NCBI RefSeq assembly: GCF_000719095.1
Contig: NZ_JOEH01000013.1
Location: forward strand, 133,914 to 197,913
Direction of reading: 5' to 3'
Length of the DNA stretch: 64,000 bases
Source of the DNA: Streptacidiphilus jeojiense
GTDB taxonomy: Bacteria > Actinomycetota > Actinomycetes > Streptomycetales > Streptomycetaceae
Made by a program: the position numbers and the translations under genes. Shown here piece by piece: positions 24,706 to 32,166 of the stretch. Within the stretch, counting starts at the first letter, position 1. Every line of letters starts with the position of its first letter. The notes beneath the pieces were generated by a model, which saw only the letters and a list, made by a program, of their open reading frames with translations, was not told the DNA's origin and searched no databases.

Positions 24706-26322
24706 TCAGGGCGCCACCAGGCCCTGCGCCCAGCGCATGTCCGGCTTGCCGGTCGGGGTGCGCTGCACCTCGGGGACCAGGTGCAGCCTGCGCGGGACCT
24801 TGTAGCCGGCCAGATGGGCCCGGCAGTGGTCCTGGAGCTGCTGGAGCGTCAGCTCCTCGGTGCCCGGCCGGGGTTGGACCAGGGCGACCACGGTCTCGCC
24901 CCAGCGCTCGTCCGCGGCGCCGACCACCACGGTGTCGTACACGGCGGGATGGCCCTTGATCACCGACTCGACCTCCTCCGGGAAGATCTTCTCCCCGCCC
25001 GAGTTGATGCAGGACGAGCCGCGTCCCAGCAGGGTGATCCGGCCGTCCTCCTCGCGCACCGCCCAGTCGCCGGGGACCGCGTAGCGGGTCCCGTCGGGCG
25101 CGGTGCGGAACACCTCGGCGCTCTTCACCGGGTCGCCGAGGTAGCGGAGCGGGACGTTGCCGCGGCGGGCCAGCCGGCCGACCACCCCGGCGGGCAGCGG
25201 GTTCAGGTCGTCGTCCAGCACCTCGGAGTCGCGGATCGCGGTGGTGGTGACACCGGCCTGGTCGCCGGAGCCGCCCCGGTACTGGCTGATGCCTCCGGCG
25301 CCGCCCTCCGAGGAGCCGATGGCGTCGCTCAGATAGAGGTTGGGGAAGCGGTCCAGGAAGCGCTGCTTCACCGGGGCGGAGAACAGGGCCGCGCTGCTGA
25401 CCAGGCCGAACATGGAGCCGAGGTCGTAGCCGGCGTCCGCCGCGTCCAGGGTCTCGATCAGCGGGCGGCCCATCGCGTCGCCGGTGATCATGACGAGGTT
25501 GATCTTCTCCGACTCGGTCAGCTGCCAGACCCGGGCCGGGTCGAAACGGTCCAGCAGGACCGCCCGGTTGCCGCGGAACAGCTGCTGCATCAGGCCCCAC
25601 TGGGTGGCGCCGTGCATCAGCGGGGCGATCGGGAAGAAGGTGAGCTGGTTGTCGTAGGCGGTGGTGACGATCTCCTCCGGCGTCGCCATCCGGTGGCCGT
25701 TGGTGACGTCGATGCCGCCGCCCAGGGCGAAGAAGACGTCCTCCTGGCGCCAGACCACGCCCTTGGGCAGACCGGTGGTCCCCCCGGTGAACAGCAGGTA
25801 GTGGTCGTCGCCGGAGCGCGGGGCGAAGTCGCGCTCGGGGGAGCCTGAGGCCATCGCCTTCTCGAACGAGACCGTCGGCAGCGCCTCGGCGCGGCCGTCC
25901 CCGTCCCCGTCGTCGATCAGCAGCAGATGGCGCAGGTTCGGCAGACCCGGGAGCACCGCGGCCACCTGGGGCGCGAACCGCTCGTGGAAGATCATCGCCA
26001 CCGGCTCGGCCATGGCCAGCAGATAGCTCAGCTCGTCGGCGACGTAGCGGTAGTTGACGTTGACGCAGACGGCCCGGATCTTGCAGATCGCGAGCAGCGA
26101 CTCCACCCACTCGGCCCGGTTCAGCGCATAGACGCCGACCCGGTCGCCGGGGCCGACCCCCGACTCCTGGAGGTGGTGGGCCAGGCGGTTGGCGCGCTCG
26201 TCGAGTTCGGCGAAGGTGCGCCGCTGCACCCCCGGCCCGTCGGCGCGGGCGCAGGTGATCGCCTCGCGCCCGGGGAAGTGGTCAACCGCTTGCTCGAACA
26301 GATCGGCCAGGTTGAATTCCAT
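24706..26322 (-). CDS. fadD19: Steroid-type acyl-CoA synthetase (FadD19-like)
   Basis: A 538-residue adenylate-forming ligase with phosphate loop LLFTGGTTGLPKGVVWRQ, SSEGGAGG, LLGRGSSCINSGGEKIFPEE and C-terminal lysine in TPTGKPDMRW. The loop context and order match FadD19 and FadD17, CoA ligases for sterol side chains. It diverges from an EchA19-like hydratase exactly as FadD19/EchA19 do in M. tuberculosis. No ribosome site precedes the ATG; TACTCT six bases upstream suggests a leaderless transcript. FadD19 of Rhodococcus is required for C-24-branched sterol side chains, so a phytosterol-like substrate is the favoured inference. Confidence 0.82.
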   Translation of the reverse strand: MEFNLADLFEQAVDHFPGREAITCARADGPGVQRRTFAELDERANRLAHHLQESGVGPGDRVGVYALNRAEWVESLLAICKIRAVCVNVNYRYVADELSYLLAMAEPVAMIFHERFAPQVAAVLPGLPNLRHLLLIDDGDGDGRAEALPTVSFEKAMASGSPERDFAPRSGDDHYLLFTGGTTGLPKGVVWRQEDVFFALGGGIDVTNGHRMATPEEIVTTAYDNQLTFFPIAPLMHGATQWGLMQQLFRGNRAVLLDRFDPARVWQLTESEKINLVMITGDAMGRPLIETLDAADAGYDLGSMFGLVSSAALFSAPVKQRFLDRFPNLYLSDAIGSSEGGAGGISQYRGGSGDQAGVTTTAIRDSEVLDDDLNPLPAGVVGRLARRGNVPLRYLGDPVKSAEVFRTAPDGTRYAVPGDWAVREEDGRITLLGRGSSCINSGGEKIFPEEVESVIKGHPAVYDTVVVGAADERWGETVVALVQPRPGTEELTLQQLQDHCRAHLAGYKVPRRLHLVPEVQRTPTGKPDMRWAQGLVAP

Positions 26323-26328
26323 GCGCGG

Positions 26329-26334
26329 AGAGTA
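26329..26334 (-). promoter_or_regulatory. Probable -10 box for leaderless fadD19-like mRNA
   Basis: On the minus strand TACTCT lies six bases before the ATG and no Shine-Dalgarno sequence is present. This spacing is typical of TAnnnT boxes driving leaderless transcripts in actinobacteria. Confidence 0.45.
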
Positions 26335-26405
26335 GGAGCCGCAGGTGGAGAACTCCAGAGCGGTGACGCCCTTGCCCGTACCTCTTGCGGCCCCTGGACA
26401 AAGAC

Positions 26406-26419
26406 TGCAACCTGTTCTA
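26406..26419. promoter_or_regulatory. KstR-like operator in the fadD19/echA19 promoter
   Basis: TGCAACCTGTTCTA matches the KstR consensus TnnAACnnGTTnnA at every fixed position. It lies in the 146-bp region between the divergent FadD19-like and EchA19-like genes, as KstR sites do in mycobacteria. The left half is weaker than at 9890-9905. Confidence 0.65.
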
Positions 26420-26423
26420 GATC

Positions 26424-26436
26424 TGACGGTGTGTCA
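26424..26436. promoter_or_regulatory. TGAC-N5-GTCA inverted repeat
   Basis: TGACGGTGTGTCA, four bases after the KstR-like site and 33 bp before the hydratase start. The same spaced core is found at 20601-20613. It may be a second regulator's site controlling the same lipid genes. Confidence 0.5.
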
Positions 26437-26468
26437 AAAGTGATGCATCACAAGCGGAGGGCACCGGC

Positions 26469-27275
26469 ATGACCGGCACTGAACACCTCAGCACGGAGCG
26501 GCACGGGGCCACCCTGGTGCTCACCCTGAACCGGCCCGAGGCCAAGAACGCGCTCTCGATCCCGATGCTGGTCGGACTGCACGACGCCTGGCTGGAGGCC
26601 GACGCCGACGACGGGATCCGCTCGGTCGTGCTGACCGGCGCGGGGGGCGCGTTCTGCGCGGGCATGGACCTCAAGGCCCTGGCGCGCGGCGGGTTCGGCG
26701 ATGACGACGACCCGTACCGGGCCCGCCTCAAGGCCGACCCGGACCTGCACTGGAAGGCGATGCTGCGGCACTACCGCCCGCGCAAGCCGGTGATCGCCGC
26801 CGTCGAGGGCGTCTGCGTGGCCGGCGGGACCGAGATCCTGCAGGCCACCGACATCCGGGTGGCCGCCGAGTCGGCGACCTTCGGCCTATTCGAGGTGCGC
26901 CGCGGCCTGTTCCCGATCGGCGGTTCCACGGTCCGGCTGCAGCACCAGATCCCACGCACCCATGCGCTGGAGATGCTGCTCACCGGACGCCGCTACACCG
27001 CGGCCGAGGCCCGTGACATCGGGCTGGTCGGCAGCGTCGTCCCGGACGGCACCGCGCTCAAGCGCGCCCTGGAGCTGGCCGAGGCCGTCAACGAGGCGGC
27101 GCCGCTGGCCGTCGAGGCCGTCAAGCGCTCGGTCTACGAGACCGCGGACCTCGGCGAGGAGGCCGGACTGGCCCGGGAACTGGAGATCGGCTGGCCGATC
27201 TTCGCCACCGAGGACGCCAAGGAGGGCCCCCGGGCCTTCGCCGAGCACCGCGCCCCCGTCTACCGCCGCCACTGA
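26469..27275 (+). CDS. Enoyl-CoA hydratase (EchA19-like)
   Basis: A 268-residue crotonase. The oxyanion-hole segments are GGAFCAGMDLKAL and VEGVCVAGGTEIL, the second carrying the Gly-Gly of the family; a Glu (GTEI) and a later FEVRRGLFP fit the active site. GGAGGG precedes the ATG. It hydrates a trans-2-enoyl-CoA in beta-oxidation. Position opposite the FadD19-like ligase and ahead of DUF35 and Ltp genes matches the sterol side-chain locus of mycobacteria, where EchA19 acts on steroid enoyl-CoAs. First gene of a five-gene operon ending at 30634. Confidence 0.84.
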   Translation: MTGTEHLSTERHGATLVLTLNRPEAKNALSIPMLVGLHDAWLEADADDGIRSVVLTGAGGAFCAGMDLKALARGGFGDDDDPYRARLKADPDLHWKAMLRHYRPRKPVIAAVEGVCVAGGTEILQATDIRVAAESATFGLFEVRRGLFPIGGSTVRLQHQIPRTHALEMLLTGRRYTAAEARDIGLVGSVVPDGTALKRALELAEAVNEAAPLAVEAVKRSVYETADLGEEAGLARELEIGWPIFATEDAKEGPRAFAEHRAPVYRRH

Positions 27276-27289
27276 GGAGAGGCACCGCC

Positions 27290-27814
27290 ATGTCCGACGT
27301 GCAGAAGTCCGACGTGCAGATATCCGACGTGAAGCAGGCGGACGTGCTCAGCGCTCCGCTGGTCGTCGAGTTCCCCTTCACCCGTTCCACCGGTCCGGTC
27401 ATCGGGGCCTTCCTCACCGGGCTGCGCGAACGCGTGGTCCTGGGCATCCGCGGCTCCGACGGCCGGGTGCTGTGCCCGCCCGCCGAGTACGACCCGGTCA
27501 CCGCCGAGGAACTGCACCAGCTGGTGGCCCTCGACGGCACCGGCACGGTGACCACCTGGGCCTGGAACCAGCACCCCCGCCCGTACCAGCCGCTGGACCG
27601 TCCCTTCGCCTGGGCGCTGGTGCGGCTGGACGGCGCCGACACCGCGCTGCTGCACGCCCTGGACGCGCCGCCGCCGGACAGCGGCGACCCGCGCGCGGTC
27701 CGCACCGGGCTGCGGGTGACCGTCCGCTGGGCCGAGCAGCGGACCGGGGCGATCACCGACATCGCCTGCTTCGAGCCGCTTCCCACAACGACCGCAGAGG
27801 AGGGCCAGGCATGA
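27290..27814 (+). CDS. DUF35 OB-fold protein without zinc ribbon
   Basis: A 174-residue protein resembling the DUF35 OB-fold family (LRERVVLGIRGSDGRVLCPP, then ELHQLVALDGTGTVTTWAW). DUF35 proteins partner Ltp thiolase-fold proteins to form acyl-CoA aldolases or thiolases. This one lacks the paired CxxC zinc motif that the next gene keeps. The N-terminus has a threefold repeat of the type SDVQK. It begins 14 bp after the hydratase and overlaps the next gene by ATGA. In M. tuberculosis the equivalent position holds one longer protein (Rv3521), so this and the next gene may be its two halves. Confidence 0.7.
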   Translation: MSDVQKSDVQISDVKQADVLSAPLVVEFPFTRSTGPVIGAFLTGLRERVVLGIRGSDGRVLCPPAEYDPVTAEELHQLVALDGTGTVTTWAWNQHPRPYQPLDRPFAWALVRLDGADTALLHALDAPPPDSGDPRAVRTGLRVTVRWAEQRTGAITDIACFEPLPTTTAEEGQA

Positions 27815-28347
27815 ACGCGGCAGAGCTGCTCGCCACCGTCCCCGCGCTGGCCGGGGCGGAACCCGTCACCAGGGTCACCATCCCGGCCAGGCTCGACTAC
27901 ACCTACAGCCCGGGCTCCGCCCAGACCCGCTTCCTGAAGGCGCTCACCGAGCAGCGACTGCTCGGCGAACGCTGCCCCTCCTGCACCCGCGTCTACATTC
28001 CGGCCCGTGGTGTCTGCCCCACCTGCGGCATCGTCACCAACGAGCAGATCGAGCTGCCGCATATCGGCACCGTCACCACCTTCTGCATCGTCAACATCGC
28101 GGCCAAGGGCCTGGATGTCGAGGTCCCGTACTGCTACGCCTACGTGCTGCTGGACGGCGCGCACGTCGGACTGCACGCCAGGATCGGCGGTATTCCGCAC
28201 GACCAGGTGCACGTCGGCCAGCGGGTCGAACCCGTCTGGCGCGAACCCGCGGCCCGCTCGGACCAGCCCAGCCTTGCCGCCATCAGCCATTTCCGCCCCA
28301 CCGGCGACCCCGACGCCGACCCCGAGAGCTACCGGAGGTGGATGTAG
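27811..28347 (+). CDS. DUF35 zinc-ribbon/OB-fold protein (Ltp partner)
   Basis: A 178-residue DUF35 protein: a rubredoxin-like zinc ribbon with two CxxC knuckles (CPSC and CPTC, ten residues apart) followed by an OB-fold (IGTVTTFCIVNIAAKGLDVE onward). Family members such as ChsH2 bind Ltp2 to make the retro-aldolase that removes a side-chain fragment from sterol-CoA. It overlaps the upstream DUF35 by ATGA. It ends at the G of the next gene's GTG start, so stoichiometric expression with the Ltp proteins is likely. Confidence 0.82.
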   Translation: MNAAELLATVPALAGAEPVTRVTIPARLDYTYSPGSAQTRFLKALTEQRLLGERCPSCTRVYIPARGVCPTCGIVTNEQIELPHIGTVTTFCIVNIAAKGLDVEVPYCYAYVLLDGAHVGLHARIGGIPHDQVHVGQRVEPVWREPAARSDQPSLAAISHFRPTGDPDADPESYRRWM

Positions 28348-29459
28348 TGACGAGCATTCAGGGCGCTGAGGCCGGTGCTGAGGCCGGTCAGGGCAGCCGG
28401 CGCGACGTGGCCGTCGTCGCCTTCGCCCAGACCGTGCACCGGCGCAGCACCGACCGGCTCTCCGAGGTCGAGCTGGTGCTCCCGGTCCTCCAGGACGTAC
28501 TCAAGCAGACGGGACTGACAACCGACCGGATCGGCTTCACCTGCTCCGGCAGCAGCGACTACCTGGCCGGCCGGGCCTTCTCCTTCACCATGGCGCTCGA
28601 CGGGGTGGGCGCCTGGCCGCCGATCTCCGAGTCCCATGTGGAGATGGACGGCGCCTGGGCGCTGTACGAGGCCTGGGTGAAACTGCGCACCGGGCAGGCC
28701 GACACCGCCCTGGTCTACTCCTACGGCAAGTCCTCGCCGGGCAGCGTCCGCGATGTGCTCACCCGTCAGCTCGACCCCTACACCCTGGCCCCGCTGTGGC
28801 CGGACGCCATCGCGCTGGCCGCGCTGCAGACCCAGGCCGCGATCGACGCCGGGCTCACCGACGAGCGGGCGCTGGCCGCCACCGCGGTCCGCTCGCGGCG
28901 CGCCGCCGAGGCCAATCCGCACGCGCAGCTGCGGGGCAGCGCCGACGTCGGGGAACTGCTGGAGCAGCCCTACGAGGTACGGCCGCTGCGGCGCCACGAC
29001 TGCCCGCCGGTCAGCGACGGGGCGGTCGCGGTGATCCTGGCGGTCGGCGACACCGCCAGGGCGCTGCATCCGCGTCCGGCCTGGATCCGCGGCATCGACC
29101 ACCGGATCGAGGCGCACCAGCCCGGGGTGCGCGACCTCACCGATTCGCCGTCCACCCGGCTCGCCGCCGCGCGGGCCGGGGCCTTCGACGCCCCGGTCGA
29201 CACCGCCGAGCTCCATGCGCCGTTCAGCGTCCAGGAGCTGATCCTGCGCCGGGCGCTGGGCCTGTCCGACGCCACCGAGGTCAATCCGTCGGGCGGCGCG
29301 CTGGCCGCCAACCCGGTGATGGCCGCCGGACTGATCCGGATCGGTGAGGCCGCCGCCCGGATCCACCGCGGCGAGTCCCGCCGGGCCCTGGCCCACGCCA
29401 CCTCGGGGCCCTGCCTGCAGCAGAACCTGGTGGCCGTACTGGAGGGGGAGCAGTCATGA
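28347..29459 (+). CDS. Ltp-type thiolase-fold protein (Ltp4-like)
   Basis: A 370-residue thiolase-superfamily protein of the lipid-transfer (Ltp/SCP2) branch. Start GTG at 28347, with GGAGG at 28334-28338. The normal nucleophilic Cys region reads SHVEMDGAWALY, with Glu replacing Cys, while the C-terminal NPSGGALAANPVMAAG and SGPCLQQN motifs remain. Ltp proteins without the nucleophile act as aldolases with DUF35 partners. Together with the next gene it resembles Ltp4-Ltp3, which are needed for C-24-branched sterol side chains in Rhodococcus. Confidence 0.8.
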   Translation: MTSIQGAEAGAEAGQGSRRDVAVVAFAQTVHRRSTDRLSEVELVLPVLQDVLKQTGLTTDRIGFTCSGSSDYLAGRAFSFTMALDGVGAWPPISESHVEMDGAWALYEAWVKLRTGQADTALVYSYGKSSPGSVRDVLTRQLDPYTLAPLWPDAIALAALQTQAAIDAGLTDERALAATAVRSRRAAEANPHAQLRGSADVGELLEQPYEVRPLRRHDCPPVSDGAVAVILAVGDTARALHPRPAWIRGIDHRIEAHQPGVRDLTDSPSTRLAAARAGAFDAPVDTAELHAPFSVQELILRRALGLSDATEVNPSGGALAANPVMAAGLIRIGEAAARIHRGESRRALAHATSGPCLQQNLVAVLEGEQS

Positions 29460-30634
29460 GCAGGGCAACCGGTCAGGAGCCCGTCGCCGTCGTCGGGATC
29501 GGCCAGACCAAGCACGTGGCGGCCCGCCAGGACGTGTCCATCGCCGGACTGGTTCGCGAGGCCGCCGTGCGCGCCCTCGAGGACGCCGAGCTGACCTGGG
29601 CGGACATCGACGCCGTGGTCATCGGCAAGGCCCCGGACTTCTTCGAGGGCGTGATGATGCCCGAGCTGTACCTCGCCGACGCGCTGGGCGCGGTCGGCAA
29701 GCCGATGCTGCGGGTGCACACCGCGGGCTCGGTCGGCGGCTCGACCGCGCTGGTGGCCGCGAACCTGGTCGCGGCCAGGGTGCACGGCACCGTGCTCACG
29801 GTGGCGTTCGAGAAGCAGTCCGAGTCCAACGCGATGTGGGGGCTGTCCCTGCCGGTCCCGTTCCAGGCCCCGCTGACCGCGGGCGCCGGCGGCTTCTTCG
29901 CCCCCCATGTCCGCGCCTACATGCGCCGGACCGGGGCCCCGGACCACATCGGCTCGCTGGTCGCCTTCAAGGACCGGCGCAACGCCCTGAAGAACCCCTA
30001 CGCCCACCTGCACGAGAAGGACCTGACGCTGGAGAAGGTCCGTGCGGCGCCCATGCTCTGGGACCCGATCCGCTACTCGGAGACCTGCCCCTCCTCGGAC
30101 GGCGCCTGCGCCATGGTGCTCACCGGCGTGCAGGGTGCGGCCCGCGCCCCCCGGCGCCCGGCCTGGATGCACGGCGGGGCGATGCGCAGCGAGCCCACCA
30201 TCTTCGCCGGCAAGGACTACGTCAGCCCGCAGGCCGGCCGGGACTGCGCCGCGGACACCTACCACCAGGCCGGGGTGGTCGACCCGCGCCGGCAGATCGA
30301 CGTGGTGGAGATGTACGTACCGTTCTCCTGGTACGAGCCGATGTGGCTGGAGAACCTGGGCTTCGCCGACCAGGGCGAGGGCTGGAAACTGGTCGAGGCG
30401 GAGGTCACCGAGATGGACGGCGACCTGCCGGTCAACCCGTCCGGCGGGGTGCTCTCCAGCAACCCGATCGGCGCCTCCGGCATGATCCGCTTCGCCGAGG
30501 CCGCACTCCAGGTGCGCGGCGCGGCCGGCGAGCACCAGATCGACGGCGCCAGGCTGGCGCTCGGTCATGCCTACGGCGGCGGTGCCCAGTTCTTCTCCAT
30601 GTGGCTGGTCGGGAGCGAGCGTCCGGACAGCTGA
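29456..30634 (+). CDS. Ltp-type thiolase-fold protein (Ltp3-like)
   Basis: A 392-residue thiolase-superfamily protein, overlapping the preceding Ltp gene by ATGA. The site of the usual nucleophile reads RVHTAGSVGGST, with Thr in place of Cys. The C-terminal NPSGGVLSSNPIGASG and GHAYGGGAQFFSM motifs of the family are present. It is probably the last gene of the echA19-like operon and likely forms a heteromer with the other Ltp and DUF35 proteins. A retro-aldol or thiolytic step on a steroid-like CoA ester is the expected reaction; the exact substrate is inferred. Confidence 0.8.
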   Translation: MSRATGQEPVAVVGIGQTKHVAARQDVSIAGLVREAAVRALEDAELTWADIDAVVIGKAPDFFEGVMMPELYLADALGAVGKPMLRVHTAGSVGGSTALVAANLVAARVHGTVLTVAFEKQSESNAMWGLSLPVPFQAPLTAGAGGFFAPHVRAYMRRTGAPDHIGSLVAFKDRRNALKNPYAHLHEKDLTLEKVRAAPMLWDPIRYSETCPSSDGACAMVLTGVQGAARAPRRPAWMHGGAMRSEPTIFAGKDYVSPQAGRDCAADTYHQAGVVDPRRQIDVVEMYVPFSWYEPMWLENLGFADQGEGWKLVEAEVTEMDGDLPVNPSGGVLSSNPIGASGMIRFAEAALQVRGAAGEHQIDGARLALGHAYGGGAQFFSMWLVGSERPDS

Positions 30635-30757
30635 TCGAATCCCTTGCCGCACGCCGCCGGGAAAGGGACCAATCCGCACGAGTGGATCGCGTCAAAGGCC
30701 TCCTCCCGGCCCGTCGCCGGAAGTTACAGTGGCATCACGAGACGGGAGGATCACGAC

Positions 30758-31042
30758 GTGGCAAGCGACTCATTCTTTGGTGACAGTGCGGGTGCGGGCA
30801 TCCTCACCCAGCGCAGTCCGCTCGATGAGGGATCCGACGGGAAGAAGCCGCAGCTCGACCTGGGCGAGGCCGAGTGGATGTCCGGCAGCAACGGGGTCGG
30901 CGATGTCCAGATCGCTTTTGTGGAGGGCTACATCGCCATGCGGGACGGGCGGAGCCCGGACGGCCCCGCGCTGATCTTCACCCCGGCCGAGTGGCGGGCC
31001 TTCGTCCTGGGCGCACGCGACGGTGAGTTCGACCTGACCTGA
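30758..31042 (+). CDS. DUF397 small protein
   Basis: A 94-residue acidic protein with the DUF397 pattern: EAEWMSGSNGVG, then VEGYIAMRDGRSPDG and IFTPAEWRAFVLGARDGEF. These proteins are abundant in Streptomyces, usually beside a helix-turn-helix partner, and include developmental regulators. No such partner is adjacent here. The GTG at 30758 is preceded by GGGAGGA at 30744-30750. A GC hairpin followed by TTTT (31083-31131) ends the transcript. Confidence 0.8.
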   Translation: MASDSFFGDSAGAGILTQRSPLDEGSDGKKPQLDLGEAEWMSGSNGVGDVQIAFVEGYIAMRDGRSPDGPALIFTPAEWRAFVLGARDGEFDLT

Positions 31043-31082
31043 AGCAGTGACCCTGACATCAGTGACCCCGAGTCAGTGACAG

Positions 31083-31132
31083 GGATGCGCCGCGCCGACC
31101 ACCCCCACGGGGCCGACGCGGCGCATCCTTTT
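31083..31132 (+). terminator. Rho-independent terminator after the DUF397 gene
   Basis: Perfect 12-bp stem GGATGCGCCGCG (31083-31094) with CGCGGCGCATCC (31117-31128), then TTTT. Apart from this, the 466-bp gap to 31508 shows no gene; only a -10-like TACGAT at 31497-31502 just before the next ATG stands out. Confidence 0.75.
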
Positions 31133-31496
31133 GGTCCGTGCCTCGCACACCCCCACGCGGCGAAGCGGACGGACCCGTCCACGGAACCACCGCCGTCTCG
31201 GCATGTGGTCAGGACCCGCGGACGTGCTCGGTGGGAACCGGATCGGCCCGGTACCGCCGAATCACCGGTGGTACCAGGCGAATGCCACACGCTGCAGGTC
31301 GACACCGTCCCGGTGGACACGTCGTACTGCTCTCCCCATGTCGCCGACCGTAATCGGAACGTGATGGGCTCGTCAACTGCCGCCCGAGAACACGGGATGA
31401 ACGGAACGTTGCCCGCCGTCACAGCCTGCAACCCGGGTCCGGAGGGCATCGGTCGGGTGCGGACGGGTGACCGTCGGCACAGGTCCGGAGGCCACG

Positions 31497-31502
31497 TACG
31501 AT
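31497..31502 (+). promoter_or_regulatory. Probable -10 box, leaderless start
   Basis: TACGAT lies six bases before the ATG of the hypothetical protein and no ribosome site is visible, consistent with a leaderless transcript. Confidence 0.45.
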
Positions 31503-31508
31503 ATCCCC

Positions 31509-32003
31509 ATGGCTTTCCTCCGCCGCCGTTCCGGCACACCGGCAGGTCCGGACTTCGACGTTCTCGCGATGGACCCGGGCGACTGGCCCGGTGACTTCGG
31601 GGCGGCCCTGCTCGCCGACCCGGAGGACGGCAGCTGCCAGGGGATCTTCCTCCGCTACGACCTGCTCGGCGGCCGGGGCCCGTCCATGCTGATCGGCAAT
31701 CTGTGCGAGGGCTCGCCGGCCCGGGAGCCCGAGGACGGTGTGCCCTTCGAGGTCCGGCAGCTGTTCGCGGCCATCGGCAACGACGAGCCGGTCGGCGTGG
31801 TCGAGATCGAGGACTTCCCGGTGATGCTCGGGGACGACCTGCTGATCGTGAAGAAGGTCAAGCTCTCGGAGAGCCGCTGCTCCTGCGTGCAGTTCGGGCG
31901 CAGCGACGGCATCCAGGTGACCGTGGCGACCTGGGACCGCCCGATCACCGACGATCTGTACAAGCTGCTCAAGCCACTCCCCGCGGCGATGTTCCAGGCA
32001 TGA
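31509..32003 (+). CDS. Conserved hypothetical protein, 164 residues
   Basis: Not recognised as a named family. The protein is acidic, without signal peptide or membrane helix, starting MAFLRRRSG and containing FDVLAMDPGDWPGDFGAALLA, then VGVVEIEDFPVMLGDDLLIV and IQVTVATWDRPITDDLYKLL. Codon use and GC bias are those of a real Streptomyces gene. Its last codons overlap the start of the 26-codon leader peptide (ATGA). A ferredoxin-like or enzyme-accessory fold is possible but nothing in the sequence settles it. Confidence 0.6.
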   Translation: MAFLRRRSGTPAGPDFDVLAMDPGDWPGDFGAALLADPEDGSCQGIFLRYDLLGGRGPSMLIGNLCEGSPAREPEDGVPFEVRQLFAAIGNDEPVGVVEIEDFPVMLGDDLLIVKKVKLSESRCSCVQFGRSDGIQVTVATWDRPITDDLYKLLKPLPAAMFQA

Positions 32004-32080
32004 CCGTGCCCCGGCGGCCGATGCTGACCCGGCGCAGGTACCTCGACCTGCTCCGGCTCGCCGGCGCCGTCTGTCGCTGA
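32000..32080 (+). CDS. Putative regulatory leader peptide with Cys codon
   Basis: A 26-residue peptide; a start at 32021 would give 19 residues (MLTRRRYLDLLRLAGAVCR). It closely matches the actinobacterial leader peptides found before sulfur-metabolism genes: an Arg-rich TRRR, then LDLLRLA, and a Cys codon just before the stop (Val-Cys-Arg-stop). Ribosome stalling at the Cys codon under sulfur limitation could control the downstream gene, which starts 87 bp later and is an SfnB-like dehydrogenase. The overlap with the upstream gene by ATGA is unusual for a leader. Confidence 0.65.
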   Translation: MTVPRRPMLTRRRYLDLLRLAGAVCR

Positions 32081-32166
32081 ACCGACCGTCCCGGCCCCGC
32101 CGGTACGTCGCGTTCGTTCCGGAAGTCCAGTAACCGACAGGCAGCACTCGCCGCACGGAGGCCAGC

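Noticed and set aside
31043-31508. Gap considered to encode a protein (plus-strand frame 31076-31594)
   Set aside because: The frame is Pro/Arg/His-rich, crosses a terminator hairpin and overlaps the better-supported gene at 31509.
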